A stretch of 64,000 bases of DNA. It comes from Fusibacter paucivorans (lineage in GTDB: Bacteria > Bacillota > Clostridia > Peptostreptococcales > Acidaminobacteraceae). The translations under genes and the position numbers were made by a program. This document shows, piece by piece, positions 7,432-14,986 of this stretch. The stretch's first letter is position 1, and each line of letters opens with the position of its first letter. The notes beneath the pieces were generated by a model. It searched no databases. It worked only from the letters and a program-made list of their open reading frames with translations, and was not told where the DNA came from. The DNA is taken from the NCBI RefSeq assembly GCF_018390735.1, contig NZ_JAHBCL010000007.1, positions 83,424 to 147,423 of the forward strand, given 5' to 3'.

Positions 7432-9108
7432 TTAGACGACAAAGTAAAGCAGTGACAACATTCCCATAAAATAGATAACGACGGTTGCCGCTATGGCATT
7501 AAAGCCGAGGTCAACGGCTCGGAAGGCTTTAATAAAGAGACTTTCATGAAAGCCAAGACGGTAGATTCCAAAGCCCATGACGACGAGGATTAAGTAATTT
7601 GGCAACTTTTGAAGCTGATTGAGTACGTTTAGATGACTCTCATAACCTGTGAGCCAAGGCATAATGATATCTCCTGCAATGCCGGAAAAAAAGGCGAGTG
7701 CAGCAAGTGCGATGAGTGTTATTTTACTGCCGGGGGAAAGTGTCAATGGCATATCGTCTTCATCGTTAGTTGCCGTCGGGATATACACGGCCTTCGTGTC
7801 TGCTGATGTATCCGGATCGGTCAAAGTAGAGGTGATTGTTTTATTCTCCTTTGCGGCGGGCATGAGTTTAAAAAACTTGACGAAGGAGAGAATGGTGCCA
7901 AGGTTGATAAACTGCATGATGAGTTGCATGATGATGCCGTTGTTTCCATAGGCGATATAATACTTTGAATAGCCGCCGCTGAAAAATGGTGCACCTGTAA
8001 TACTTAGTACGGCAATGAGCAGGATTACCGTGAGAAAACGTGATTTTTGCCATAGACCATGCATTTGCGTAATGTTTCGAGTATGGTAGGTTTCAATGAG
8101 GAGTCCGGCGATTAGAAAGAGCAATGCTTTAAAAATCCCATGATTAAAAAGGTGATATAACCCTCCGGCCTGCTGTGTGGCGGAGGTACTGCTAATGCCT
8201 ATGAGAATGAGCCCCACTTGAGAAATTGTGTGATAAGCGAGGATGAGTTTAATATCCTTTTGTGCAATAGCGAAAGTAAAGCCGAGGATGGCAGTAATAA
8301 TCCCCATCACGATAAAGACATTATTCATCGGAAGCGGTGTAAAAGCCTCATGGACGCGAATGAGCAGATAGACGCCGGTTTTAACATAGATACCGGATAA
8401 AACGGCAGAGACGATAGAAGGTGCACTTGGTGTACCATGTGCTTTGGGAAGCCAACTGAAGAGCGGCATGATGGCTGCTTTTAGTGAAACACCGGTTAAG
8501 ATAAAAGCATAAGGCAAATAGAGAATTTGCCGATCTTCAACGGCTCCAATTGCCGTCTTGACGGATGCGATGTCCAAAACGCCAAAGTATTTATAGAGAT
8601 AGCCAATGCCCATAAGGAAAAAAACCATGGCAAACATATTGACAAGCAAATAGATCATACCATCATACATCGATCGCGAATCGCGCTTGTACATAATGAG
8701 AATGCTAACGGCTACGGTTGAAACCTCAATGAGAAGATACGTATTAAATAGGTCATAGGCTAAAAAGATGCCGTTTATTAATCCCTGCAAACCAAGAAAC
8801 AGAAAGATGAAGAGCGGATCCATGTAATGCTTGTCGCGATTAAAGATCGTCATGAATAAAAAGAGCGCGTTGTTAAGCACGAGCATGAGCCATGCTAAAC
8901 GATCCATATTCAGCATCATGCCATATGGAATACCAACGGATGAAAGCGATAGCTGAAGGGGTTCAAAATGGACACCTTGTACCAGTGTCCATCCCATGAG
9001 AACGGCTTGTAGAATTAAAGCGATCCAAATGCGGTGTTTTAGTTTGAAGACATAAAGAAGTAAGCCGGTACAGATCGGGGCTAAAATCATCGCGAGCAGC
9101 CAGTACAT
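7432..9108 (-). CDS. mrpD: Mrp-type Na+/H+ antiporter subunit D (NuoM/N-like)
   Basis: 558 residues, about 14 membrane helices. Proton-channel family of complex I (NuoL/M/N) and Mrp antiporters. Helix features include the conserved Glu in NTYLLIEVSTVAVSIL and Lys-containing segments such as LTGVSLKAAIMPLFSWLPKAHG and SGIYVKTGVYLL. A hydrophilic insert of about 50 residues near residue 430 (rich in Thr, Asp and Glu) is longer than usual. The ATG overlaps the mrpC stop by 1 nt (TAATG). Last gene of the operon. Confidence 0.9.
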   Translation of the reverse strand: MYWLLAMILAPICTGLLLYVFKLKHRIWIALILQAVLMGWTLVQGVHFEPLQLSLSSVGIPYGMMLNMDRLAWLMLVLNNALFLFMTIFNRDKHYMDPLFIFLFLGLQGLINGIFLAYDLFNTYLLIEVSTVAVSILIMYKRDSRSMYDGMIYLLVNMFAMVFFLMGIGYLYKYFGVLDIASVKTAIGAVEDRQILYLPYAFILTGVSLKAAIMPLFSWLPKAHGTPSAPSIVSAVLSGIYVKTGVYLLIRVHEAFTPLPMNNVFIVMGIITAILGFTFAIAQKDIKLILAYHTISQVGLILIGISSTSATQQAGGLYHLFNHGIFKALLFLIAGLLIETYHTRNITQMHGLWQKSRFLTVILLIAVLSITGAPFFSGGYSKYYIAYGNNGIIMQLIMQFINLGTILSFVKFFKLMPAAKENKTITSTLTDPDTSADTKAVYIPTATNDEDDMPLTLSPGSKITLIALAALAFFSGIAGDIIMPWLTGYESHLNVLNQLQKLPNYLILVVMGFGIYRLGFHESLFIKAFRAVDLGFNAIAATVVIYFMGMLSLLYFVV

Positions 9109-9479
9109 TATTGATCACCTCGCTTCTGCTTAACTTTTTTCCAGTTAGTTGAGCCGTATTTATGGTATAGTGACGTAAACATCGTAAGGCTTAATGCCGT
9201 GACGGAAACACCGATGACGATTGCCGTAATCATTAGTGCTTGCGGCAATGGATCGGCGACTTCGCCGGTGAGGCCAATGCCGATGGGCGGCACCATTTGA
9301 TCTGTATGGCGGATAGAGAGAAAGAACAAGATGATGGAAGCTTGCATAATACTGAGACTAATGATGGACTTCAATATATTACGACGTGCAATAATGCCGT
9401 AAACACCGATAAAAAAGAGGGCTAGGCTTACGTTTTCGCCGGTTATGAGCTTGTCGATCTGCATGATAAAATTTTGCAT
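9108..9479 (-). CDS. mrpC: Mrp antiporter subunit C (NuoK-like)
   Basis: 123 residues from the ATG at 9479, which has GAGGTG just upstream; an in-frame ATG at 9509 lies inside mrpB and is less likely. Three membrane helices, with the NuoK/MnhC pattern IGVYGIIARRNILKSIISLSIMQ followed by PLPQALMITAIVIGVSVTAL. The PLPQALMITAIVIG stretch is a hallmark of MrpC. The end overlaps the mrpD start by 1 nt. Confidence 0.9.
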   Translation of the reverse strand: MQNFIMQIDKLITGENVSLALFFIGVYGIIARRNILKSIISLSIMQASIILFFLSIRHTDQMVPPIGIGLTGEVADPLPQALMITAIVIGVSVTALSLTMFTSLYHKYGSTNWKKVKQKRGDQ

Positions 9480-9486
9480 GGTCACC

Positions 9487-9873
9487 TCACTGCATTTCAT
9501 AAAAAACAAATCTTAAAAAGATAACGCTCATACCGCATGCGACTTTAAAACCAATAAGCGTATTCATTAAGATAAGATAGGGTGTATTCAGTACGGCATA
9601 CGCTGTATTAAAGCGCGTCAGCAAAAAGAGAATAGGCGTTGCAACAATGAGCAGCAGCAACAGCTTTTCAACTGTTTGAATTTTTGCCAGCGGCGTATCG
9701 AGTAACGGCAGGATCAGGTATTTGCTGATAAACATGGCTGATAGGACGGCACCGCCTTGAAAACCACCACCGGGTGAAATGTGACCGTTAAAAATAATGT
9801 AGAGGCCGTAGATAATAAAGAGCGGGTAGATGAAACCAAGTGTTGTTGACGTTAAGTCAGAGTGTTCATTCAT
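9487..9873 (-). CDS. mrpB: Mrp antiporter subunit B (MnhB domain)
   Basis: 128 residues from the ATG at 9873, preceded by GGGAG at good spacing. Four membrane helices. The motif HISPGGGFQGGAVL is the signature of the MnhB family. The start overlaps the upstream MbhE-like gene by 8 nt, so the genes are tightly coupled. In Bacillus-type Mrp, B follows the large subunit A; here it follows free-standing versions of the A C-terminal domains. Confidence 0.9.
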   Translation of the reverse strand: MNEHSDLTSTTLGFIYPLFIIYGLYIIFNGHISPGGGFQGGAVLSAMFISKYLILPLLDTPLAKIQTVEKLLLLLIVATPILFLLTRFNTAYAVLNTPYLILMNTLIGFKVACGMSVIFLRFVFYEMQ

Positions 9874-10138
9874 CGTGTTCACTCCCTTCGTGTACGGACA
9901 TGTAGATGACGCCAATAATACTAAAGAGAAGCATCAGTGCTTCGAAAATCGTATCGTAATAGCGATAGTTGAGATAGATTGCTGTCACGACGTTGACAGA
10001 TGCCGTGTCGTGGTAGGCATTTTCAATATAATAAGCGGCAACGGGTGCGTCTGTGACGAGTGTTGCTTGCCTTGTCATCCAAAAGACGGCGGCAAAGCAT
10101 ATAAAGATTGCGAGGGCAATCGTGCGTCTGCGTTTCAT
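9866..10138 (-). CDS. MrpA C-terminal / MbhE-like subunit
   Basis: 90 residues from the ATG at 10138 (GGAGG 7 nt upstream). One N-terminal and one C-terminal membrane helix. The segment NVVTAIYLNYRYYDTIFE corresponds to the conserved NVV-x-DFRG(F/Y)DT region at the end of MrpA and in MbhE. In canonical Mrp operons this domain is fused to MrpA; here it is a separate gene, as in membrane-bound hydrogenase-type modules. It starts 1 nt after the preceding stop. Confidence 0.82.
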   Translation of the reverse strand: MKRRRTIALAIFICFAAVFWMTRQATLVTDAPVAAYYIENAYHDTASVNVVTAIYLNYRYYDTIFEALMLLFSIIGVIYMSVHEGSEHDE

Positions 10139-10139
10139 G

Positions 10140-10667
10140 CTAATCCTCCATTTGAATGAATCGGTAAGGGGTATCCGCTGGTTTTTCATTTAATAAAAAT
10201 TGTTCCATTGCTTGCATTTTATAATTTTCCGGGTGGGCATATAAAGTAATATACTGCTTGTCAAAAGTGACAATAATGGCGTAGGGATGTTCAAATAGCT
10301 TATGAACATCTTCGACCGTATAGATAATTTGTGGCTCCAGTTCTTCTCGTGCACAAAACTTTGACAATTGCCGTTCCAATGTTTTTTCGCCTGAAAAAAA
10401 GTGTGCATCTTCTATTTCTTTATCATTTACACAGATGTAGATGGTAAAGATCTTGTATTTTTGCAAGGCGACGAGATAGAGTATAGTCGACAGTGAACTG
10501 CCGATAATTGCTTCAGCTAAGGCGACATCCGGGGCATCGTAAAGCAAATAGACAAATGCGATGCTCATAGAGAAGGCGCCTAAATAAATAACGGCGTGTC
10601 TGAGCTTTTGCGTCTGTACAGCGAACAGTGAAAATACGACCAATGCGAGCAGGGTTAAATTGAGCAT
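10140..10667 (-). CDS. DUF4040 (MbhD / MrpA-type) subunit with C-terminal soluble extension
   Basis: 175 residues. The first 75 or so residues hold three membrane helices with the DUF4040 signature YLLYDAPDVALAEAIIGSS, the domain that joins the L-like and small subunits in Mrp and Mbh complexes. The remaining 95-100 residues are hydrophilic and mixed alpha/beta (YTVEDVHKLFEHPYAIIVTF), which is unusual: stand-alone DUF4040 proteins usually stop after the helices. I do not recognise the extension; a regulatory or docking domain is possible. AAAGGA precedes the ATG. Confidence 0.8.
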   Translation of the reverse strand: MLNLTLLALVVFSLFAVQTQKLRHAVIYLGAFSMSIAFVYLLYDAPDVALAEAIIGSSLSTILYLVALQKYKIFTIYICVNDKEIEDAHFFSGEKTLERQLSKFCAREELEPQIIYTVEDVHKLFEHPYAIIVTFDKQYITLYAHPENYKMQAMEQFLLNEKPADTPYRFIQMED

Positions 10668-10670
10668 GCG

Positions 10671-10964
10671 TTAGTCCTTTCTGATCTTATAGCCGCTGTA
10701 ATAGGCCGATCGAGCGATGGAATGCGTAATCAGGGGATTGATGCACAATGTGATGACGACGAGCAAACCAACTTTCAGCGAGAAGACTGAAAAGCCGTTT
10801 CGGACGATAACGCCAATCATCAGCGTGAGAAAACCAACCGTATCGACTTTTGAAGCGACGAGGATTCGCGGATAGAAATTGTTGAAACGATAGATTCCAA
10901 TAACGCCGAATGCAATAAAGGCAATACCGAGATAGATGAGAACAGTTCCGATAAATTGCTGCAT
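10671..10964 (-). CDS. mrpG: Mrp antiporter subunit G
   Basis: 97 residues, three membrane helices, MnhG/PhaG family. The segments IGIYRFNNFYPRILVASKVDTVGF and the C-terminal NPLITHSIARSAYYSG are typical of MrpG. The ATG shares one base with the mrpF stop. Needed for assembly of Mrp complexes in characterised species. Confidence 0.92.
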   Translation of the reverse strand: MQQFIGTVLIYLGIAFIAFGVIGIYRFNNFYPRILVASKVDTVGFLTLMIGVIVRNGFSVFSLKVGLLVVITLCINPLITHSIARSAYYSGYKIRKD

Positions 10965-11212
10965 TAAAATCGCCCCTTTCCCTGAATATACAGTGACATG
11001 AAAATCATGCCGATAAAGCCCAGTAGCGCATAGGTGAGTGAAACATCCAAAATAAAGGTCTGCTGTCTAAAAGATGCAATCAACACCAATAGCATAATGA
11101 GTTTTGAAGAAACCATATTGAGGCCTAACATGCGGTCCCAAATGGTTGGTCCAATGATAATTCTCAGTGAACTCACTAACAGAAGAATGATCAGTAATAG
11201 AATGGGAAACAT
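10964..11212 (-). CDS. mrpF: Mrp antiporter subunit F
   Basis: 82 residues, three membrane helices. MnhF/PhaF family, with the conserved R-x-x-x-GPT-x-x-DR pattern seen as RIIIGPTIWDRMLGLN. GAGGTG precedes the ATG, and the gene starts 4 nt after mrpE. A small membrane subunit of the antiporter. Confidence 0.92.
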   Translation of the reverse strand: MFPILLLIILLLVSSLRIIIGPTIWDRMLGLNMVSSKLIMLLVLIASFRQQTFILDVSLTYALLGFIGMIFMSLYIQGKGRF

Positions 11213-11216
11213 GACA

Positions 11217-11696
11217 TCACCTCAGCTTTCGTTCCAACTTGCCCTTGATGATCTCCCCGGCAAGTGTCTGGTTCTTTGTTTTCACATCAAGCCATAAAAC
11301 GGTAATTTGTCGATCATTTACGTCAAGTGTGACGGTGCCGGGCGTCAAGGTAATGGAATTTGCCAGAATACTGCGCTGAAAATCAGTGGGGAGCTCAGTT
11401 GTAATGTTGATGATATCGGTATGGACGTCGCCGGTAATGATTTTGCCAAGGGTAGCGATCCCGGCAACATAGATTTCCTTTACGAGAAACAGCATGTAAA
11501 GCGCCATGTTGAAGAGGTTGAAATAATAGCGTTCATAAAAGGTAAAGCCTAGAAAATAGCGTTCAGAGATTCGGATTGCCAGAAAACTGATTGCCATTCC
11601 CAATAGGAGAAGCGGCCAAGTGAAGTGCTCGAAGAGAATGAGCCAGATGGCGGTCAAGATACATGTCAATTGCAGTGTATATAGATTTTTTTTCAT
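11217..11696 (-). CDS. mrpE: Mrp antiporter subunit E
   Basis: 159 residues. MnhE family: two or three N-terminal helices, then a soluble domain. The TPGTVTLDVNDRQITVLWLDV segment is the family signature. AAAGGGGGG precedes the ATG. First gene of the operon, so the promoter should lie in 11697-11965. Order E-F-G-DUF4040-MbhE-B-C-D is that of split Mrp/Mbh-type operons rather than the Bacillus A-to-G order. Confidence 0.9.
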   Translation of the reverse strand: MKKNLYTLQLTCILTAIWLILFEHFTWPLLLLGMAISFLAIRISERYFLGFTFYERYYFNLFNMALYMLFLVKEIYVAGIATLGKIITGDVHTDIINITTELPTDFQRSILANSITLTPGTVTLDVNDRQITVLWLDVKTKNQTLAGEIIKGKLERKLR

Positions 11697-11806
11697 AAAG
11701 TGCCCCCCTTTTTGTGGCGATTGTCAATGGGATGTGTCATAGCGGCATGTCGTCATTGCAAGGGTTTGTTATTCATGTAACATAATGGTTATTTTATTAG
11801 TAACTT

Positions 11807-11828
11807 ATTATACCCTAAATAATTTAGG
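11807..11828 (-). promoter_or_regulatory. Candidate mrp promoter -10 box with adjoining palindrome
   Basis: Minus-strand TATAAT at 11807-11812, immediately preceded by a 15-bp perfect palindrome (CCTAAAT, centre base, ATTTAGG; 11814-11828) where the -35/-10 spacer would be. No good -35 hexamer is visible, which fits an activator- or repressor-controlled promoter, but the call is tentative. Confidence 0.4.
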
Positions 11829-11892
11829 AAAAACATGATGATGCATGTAATATTCAAAAATAATTTACAATTTTACATAAATAATGAAACGC

Positions 11893-11929
11893 CCGCAAGC
11901 ATTGGCAATTGGCTTGCGGATGCTTGCGA
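11893..11929. repeat. GC-rich stem-loop after the M42 peptidase gene
   Basis: CCGCAAGC (11893-11900) pairs with GCTTGCGG (11912-11919); a second copy of GCTTGCG follows at 11922. No T run follows on either strand, so it is not a clear intrinsic terminator. It may stabilise the 3' end of the peptidase mRNA. Confidence 0.5.
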
Positions 11930-11965
11930 GCGCGCTCATAATGTGAATGTGCTGTTTCGCTATTA

Positions 11966-13000
11966 CTAGCGTGTTAAATAGAGGTAAATTAGCTGCATCG
12001 TGTGGTGAAGCGCCTCGTAGTGCGTACGTTCCATGCCGTGTGAAGCGTGAACGCCCGGACCGATTAGCGCACCGCGAATATCGTTTCCAGCTTTTAATGC
12101 AGCGCTGACATCTGAGCCATAGTAAGGATATATATCGACAGCATAGCTGAGTTCCACGGACTTTGCCAATTGGATGAGCTCAGAGACGAGGTTGTAGTCA
12201 TAAGGACCAGAAGTATCCTTTGCACAGATTGACACGTCGAACTCTGTACAGCTTAAATCATCACCAATACAGCCCATATCAACGGCGAGCATTTCGACGA
12301 CATCGGATGGTATTTGAGAAGCGCCGTGACCGACTTCTTCATAATTGCTAATCAACACTTTTGTCGTATAAGTCGGTTTGATATGATTGGCAGAAAGATA
12401 TTCCATAACGCCAAGGATACAGGCGACGGATCCCTTATCATCAATGAAGCGTGATTTGACAAAATCATTGACAATAGTCGTCTTGGGGTCAATACAGATA
12501 AAATCGCCGGCTTGAATGCCTAAAGCAGCAGCATCTTCCTTTGAACGAACGCGTTCATCAAGGCGAACGATCATATTTTCAGGTGTTCGCGAAAGGGTAG
12601 ACGCTTCTTTAAAGACGTGTGCGGCAGGTGCGTTACTTAGGAAAGTACCTGTGTAAACGTCGCCATCGCGTGTATGCACACGACAGTATTCGGAATCAAG
12701 TGTCGGAACAATAGGTCCGCCGACTAGTGTGAATTTTAAAAAGCCTTCGGCAGTGATGCTTCGCACCATAGCGCCAAGGGTGTCGACATGTGCTGAAAGT
12801 GCAACGGTTTTAGAAGGATCTTTTCCTTCAATGGTAATAATCATGCCGCCCTTCTGGTTAAAGGTATAAGCATAACCCAATGCATCGACCCACTCTGAAA
12901 GTGTTGCCATCATATGGTGCGTATAGCCGCTGGGGCTGTCCGTCTTGAGCAAGTGTTCCAACTTCTCTAGAAAATAAGATTTATTCACTTTTATCTTCAT
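11966..13000 (-). CDS. M42 family metallopeptidase (glutamyl/tetrahedral aminopeptidase type)
   Basis: 344 residues. Dinuclear metal aminopeptidase, cytoplasmic. Metal and catalytic residues are visible in order: LSAHVDTLGAMV (His, Asp), FIDDKGSVAC (bridging Asp), YEEVGHGAS (Glu-Glu), LAVDMG (Asp) and GVHASHGMERTHYEAL (last His). These peptidases form dodecamers and trim peptides. GGAGGTG precedes the ATG. It lies 53 bp after the TlpA-like gene and may share its transcript; a functional link is not evident. Confidence 0.9.
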   Translation of the reverse strand: MKIKVNKSYFLEKLEHLLKTDSPSGYTHHMMATLSEWVDALGYAYTFNQKGGMIITIEGKDPSKTVALSAHVDTLGAMVRSITAEGFLKFTLVGGPIVPTLDSEYCRVHTRDGDVYTGTFLSNAPAAHVFKEASTLSRTPENMIVRLDERVRSKEDAAALGIQAGDFICIDPKTTIVNDFVKSRFIDDKGSVACILGVMEYLSANHIKPTYTTKVLISNYEEVGHGASQIPSDVVEMLAVDMGCIGDDLSCTEFDVSICAKDTSGPYDYNLVSELIQLAKSVELSYAVDIYPYYGSDVSAALKAGNDIRGALIGPGVHASHGMERTHYEALHHTMQLIYLYLTR

Positions 13001-13053
13001 AAAGCACCTCCGGTTGATAAGGCTATTTTATCATAAATGAAGTCGTGTGCCCA

Positions 13054-13791
13054 TTATTGACCTTCGTTTTTCGTTGCTTGGTAGGTGTCGATTGCATCCA
13101 GGAGTTGGGAGAGATAATCGTCTGTCAGCATGCCCGGATATGAATAATAGTACTCAAAGTCGGGGCCGATGAAGATTGTCGTCGGAAAGGCGGAGACACC
13201 GAACATACTGGCGAGGGCGCTGTCTTCATCTAAATAGAAGTCAAGATCATAACCGTACAAATCGATATAGTCCTGAACGGTCTGGGCATCTTCGCCGACA
13301 TCAATAGCGACAACTTTAATACCATCACGTTGATGAACTTCGTTGAGCAGCGGCATCTCCTGTTCGCAGTATGTACACCATGTTGCCCAAAAATTGAGGA
13401 TGATAAGCTGTCCTTCATAGTCGTAGAGCGATTTAGTATCACCATTTAAAGCGGTTAATTCAAAGTCGTCAAAATAATAGGGCTCCTGTGCTTCGGCGGT
13501 TTCGGATGATGCTTCTGCACTTTCAGAATCTGAATCGGCTGAGCTGGCTGTTGACGCTGACTGATCTGATTGTGCTGAAGTATTTCCGGGATCATTAGCA
13601 TCGGGAGTATTGTTTTCTGCTGTTGGTGCATCGGTACTTTCAGTGGGGTTTACCGCAGTTGATGACGGCTCGACAGATGATGACGGTTCATCGGCGGGCT
13701 GGCATGCCGTCAAAGAAAGGATCAGCAGGATGCCTGCAAAAGACAGCAGTATTTTTTTCGATGGACGAAAAGTGTTTTTATAATTCATCAT
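13054..13791 (-). CDS. TlpA/ResA-like thioredoxin-fold lipoprotein
   Basis: 245 residues. An N-terminal lipoprotein signal with lipobox LTAC (Cys30) is followed by a Ser/Thr/Glu/Ala-rich linker (about 31-103) and a thioredoxin domain. The active site is WATWCTYC (Cys139, Cys142), and the cis-Pro is in SAFPTTIF. Membrane-anchored thiol-disulfide reductase acting outside the cell. It follows ccdA by 49 bp; CcdA passes electrons from cytoplasmic thioredoxin to such proteins. No cytochrome c maturation genes are nearby, so the substrate is unknown. Confidence 0.88.
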   Translation of the reverse strand: MMNYKNTFRPSKKILLSFAGILLILSLTACQPADEPSSSVEPSSTAVNPTESTDAPTAENNTPDANDPGNTSAQSDQSASTASSADSDSESAEASSETAEAQEPYYFDDFELTALNGDTKSLYDYEGQLIILNFWATWCTYCEQEMPLLNEVHQRDGIKVVAIDVGEDAQTVQDYIDLYGYDLDFYLDEDSALASMFGVSAFPTTIFIGPDFEYYYSYPGMLTDDYLSQLLDAIDTYQATKNEGQ

Positions 13792-13840
13792 AAATAAACT
13801 CCTTGTTTCAGGAACACGGCATTATGGCGCCTGTTCGTGT

Positions 13841-14542
13841 TTATAAATTAAAAAGACTGCTAACCAAAGGACCCAGTTTACCGAGTAGCATTAATAGGCC
13901 TAACAAGCAGAGCGTGAGTCCAGCGAGTTTGTTGAGCCATGACATATGCTTATTCAGCGCTACAAGGTGGTTTTGTACAAAATCAATAAAGATGGCAGTG
14001 AGTAAAAATGGAATCGCCATGCCGAGGGAGTAGATCGTGAGCAAATAGACGCCTTCGCTGACATTGCTGCTAAAGGCTGTCGTCGAAGCGAGAATAGCAC
14101 CGATAATCGGGCCGAAACAAGGTGTCCAGCCAAAGGCGAATGCCATTCCCATCCCAACGGCATAGAGTGGGGTTGTTTTTTTGAGGACGAATTGTTTCCG
14201 ATAGTCCTGATGCATAAACGGCAATTTTAAAATGCCAAGCATATTAAGGCCGAAAAACAGGATAAAGATGCCTGCTACTCTGGAAAGCCATGCTTTATTG
14301 GAGGCAAATAATTTCCCGACAGCACTGGCAGTAACGCCCATGAGGATAAAGACGATGGTAAATCCTAAAATGAAGCCCAGTGTCTGAATAATGGCTTTTC
14401 GCCTTTGAAGTTTGATGTCTTCAACATCATAACTGCCGGTTAAATACATGATATAAGCTGGGATTAGCGGCAGTAAACAGGGTGAAAAAAAAGAGGCAAT
14501 ACCTGCTGTAAAGGCAGCCCATGCATTCACTTGAATAATCAT
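13841..14542 (-). CDS. ccdA: CcdA-type thiol-disulfide transmembrane electron carrier
   Basis: 233 residues, six membrane helices. DsbD/CcdA family: the two redox Cys lie in FFSPCLLPLIPAY (helix 1) and GWTPCFGPIIGA (helix 4), both with the usual Pro neighbours. It carries reducing power across the membrane, here probably to the TlpA-like lipoprotein encoded next. AGGAGGT precedes the ATG at suitable spacing, and a consensus promoter is at 14585-14613. Confidence 0.92.
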   Translation of the reverse strand: MIIQVNAWAAFTAGIASFFSPCLLPLIPAYIMYLTGSYDVEDIKLQRRKAIIQTLGFILGFTIVFILMGVTASAVGKLFASNKAWLSRVAGIFILFFGLNMLGILKLPFMHQDYRKQFVLKKTTPLYAVGMGMAFAFGWTPCFGPIIGAILASTTAFSSNVSEGVYLLTIYSLGMAIPFLLTAIFIDFVQNHLVALNKHMSWLNKLAGLTLCLLGLLMLLGKLGPLVSSLFNL

Positions 14543-14584
14543 AATGACCTCCTGATATGGATCGTTTCAACGGCATTATGCCCC

Positions 14585-14613
14585 ATTATACACTAAGTGA
14601 AAACGCTTTTCAA
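14585..14613 (-). promoter_or_regulatory. Promoter of ccdA-tlpA(-M42)
   Basis: Minus-strand TTGAAA (14608-14613), 17 bp, TATAAT (14585-14590). A TGAAAA-CGC-TTTTCA inverted repeat (14598-14612) overlaps the -35 box. It resembles a CcpA cre site but is one base too long. Confidence 0.75.
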
Positions 14614-14777
14614 TTACGTTAATCCCTTCACAAGGGGGGTCGTATGTTGAGAAAGTATGTTAATGACTGGTAAATTCTCGTTGAATACAGTAAAATAGAG
14701 GAGAAAGAAATCAATGCATCAATGATGTGACAGCATTGAAATCGCTTAGGATATGTTTATGATAAAGGGGTATTAGG

Positions 14778-14945
14778 ATGAAAAATTACAGGTTGACAAA
14801 ACGCGGCAAGCTGACGGCTGGCATATTGGGGATATTGGCCGTTGCCGCCATTGCAGGCGGAGGTGTGTATACGGCAGGCTATGTATTTGTCTTTTGTTTA
14901 GCGGCATTGGGTTTATCCATTTACGAATTTTTCTTTAACCGTTAG
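14778..14945 (+). CDS. Small two-helix membrane protein, 55 residues
   Basis: Starts MKNYRLTKRGKLTAG, followed by two hydrophobic helices (about 15-30 and 33-50) and the tail YEFFFNR. AAGGGG lies 8 nt before the ATG. It is 41 bp before the first of three NuoL/M/N-like genes on the same strand. The basic N-terminus followed by helices suggests a cytoplasm-in topology. I do not recognise a family; it could be an accessory subunit of the neighbouring complex. Confidence 0.65.
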   Translation: MKNYRLTKRGKLTAGILGILAVAAIAGGGVYTAGYVFVFCLAALGLSIYEFFFNR

Positions 14946-14986
14946 TATGATAAACGTTCGGATGATGTTTTTGACGGGAGGCTTGT

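Noticed and set aside
14598..14612. CcpA cre site in the ccdA promoter
   Set aside because: The inverted repeat has a 3-bp centre, one base longer than the cre consensus; treated as coincidence with the -35 box.
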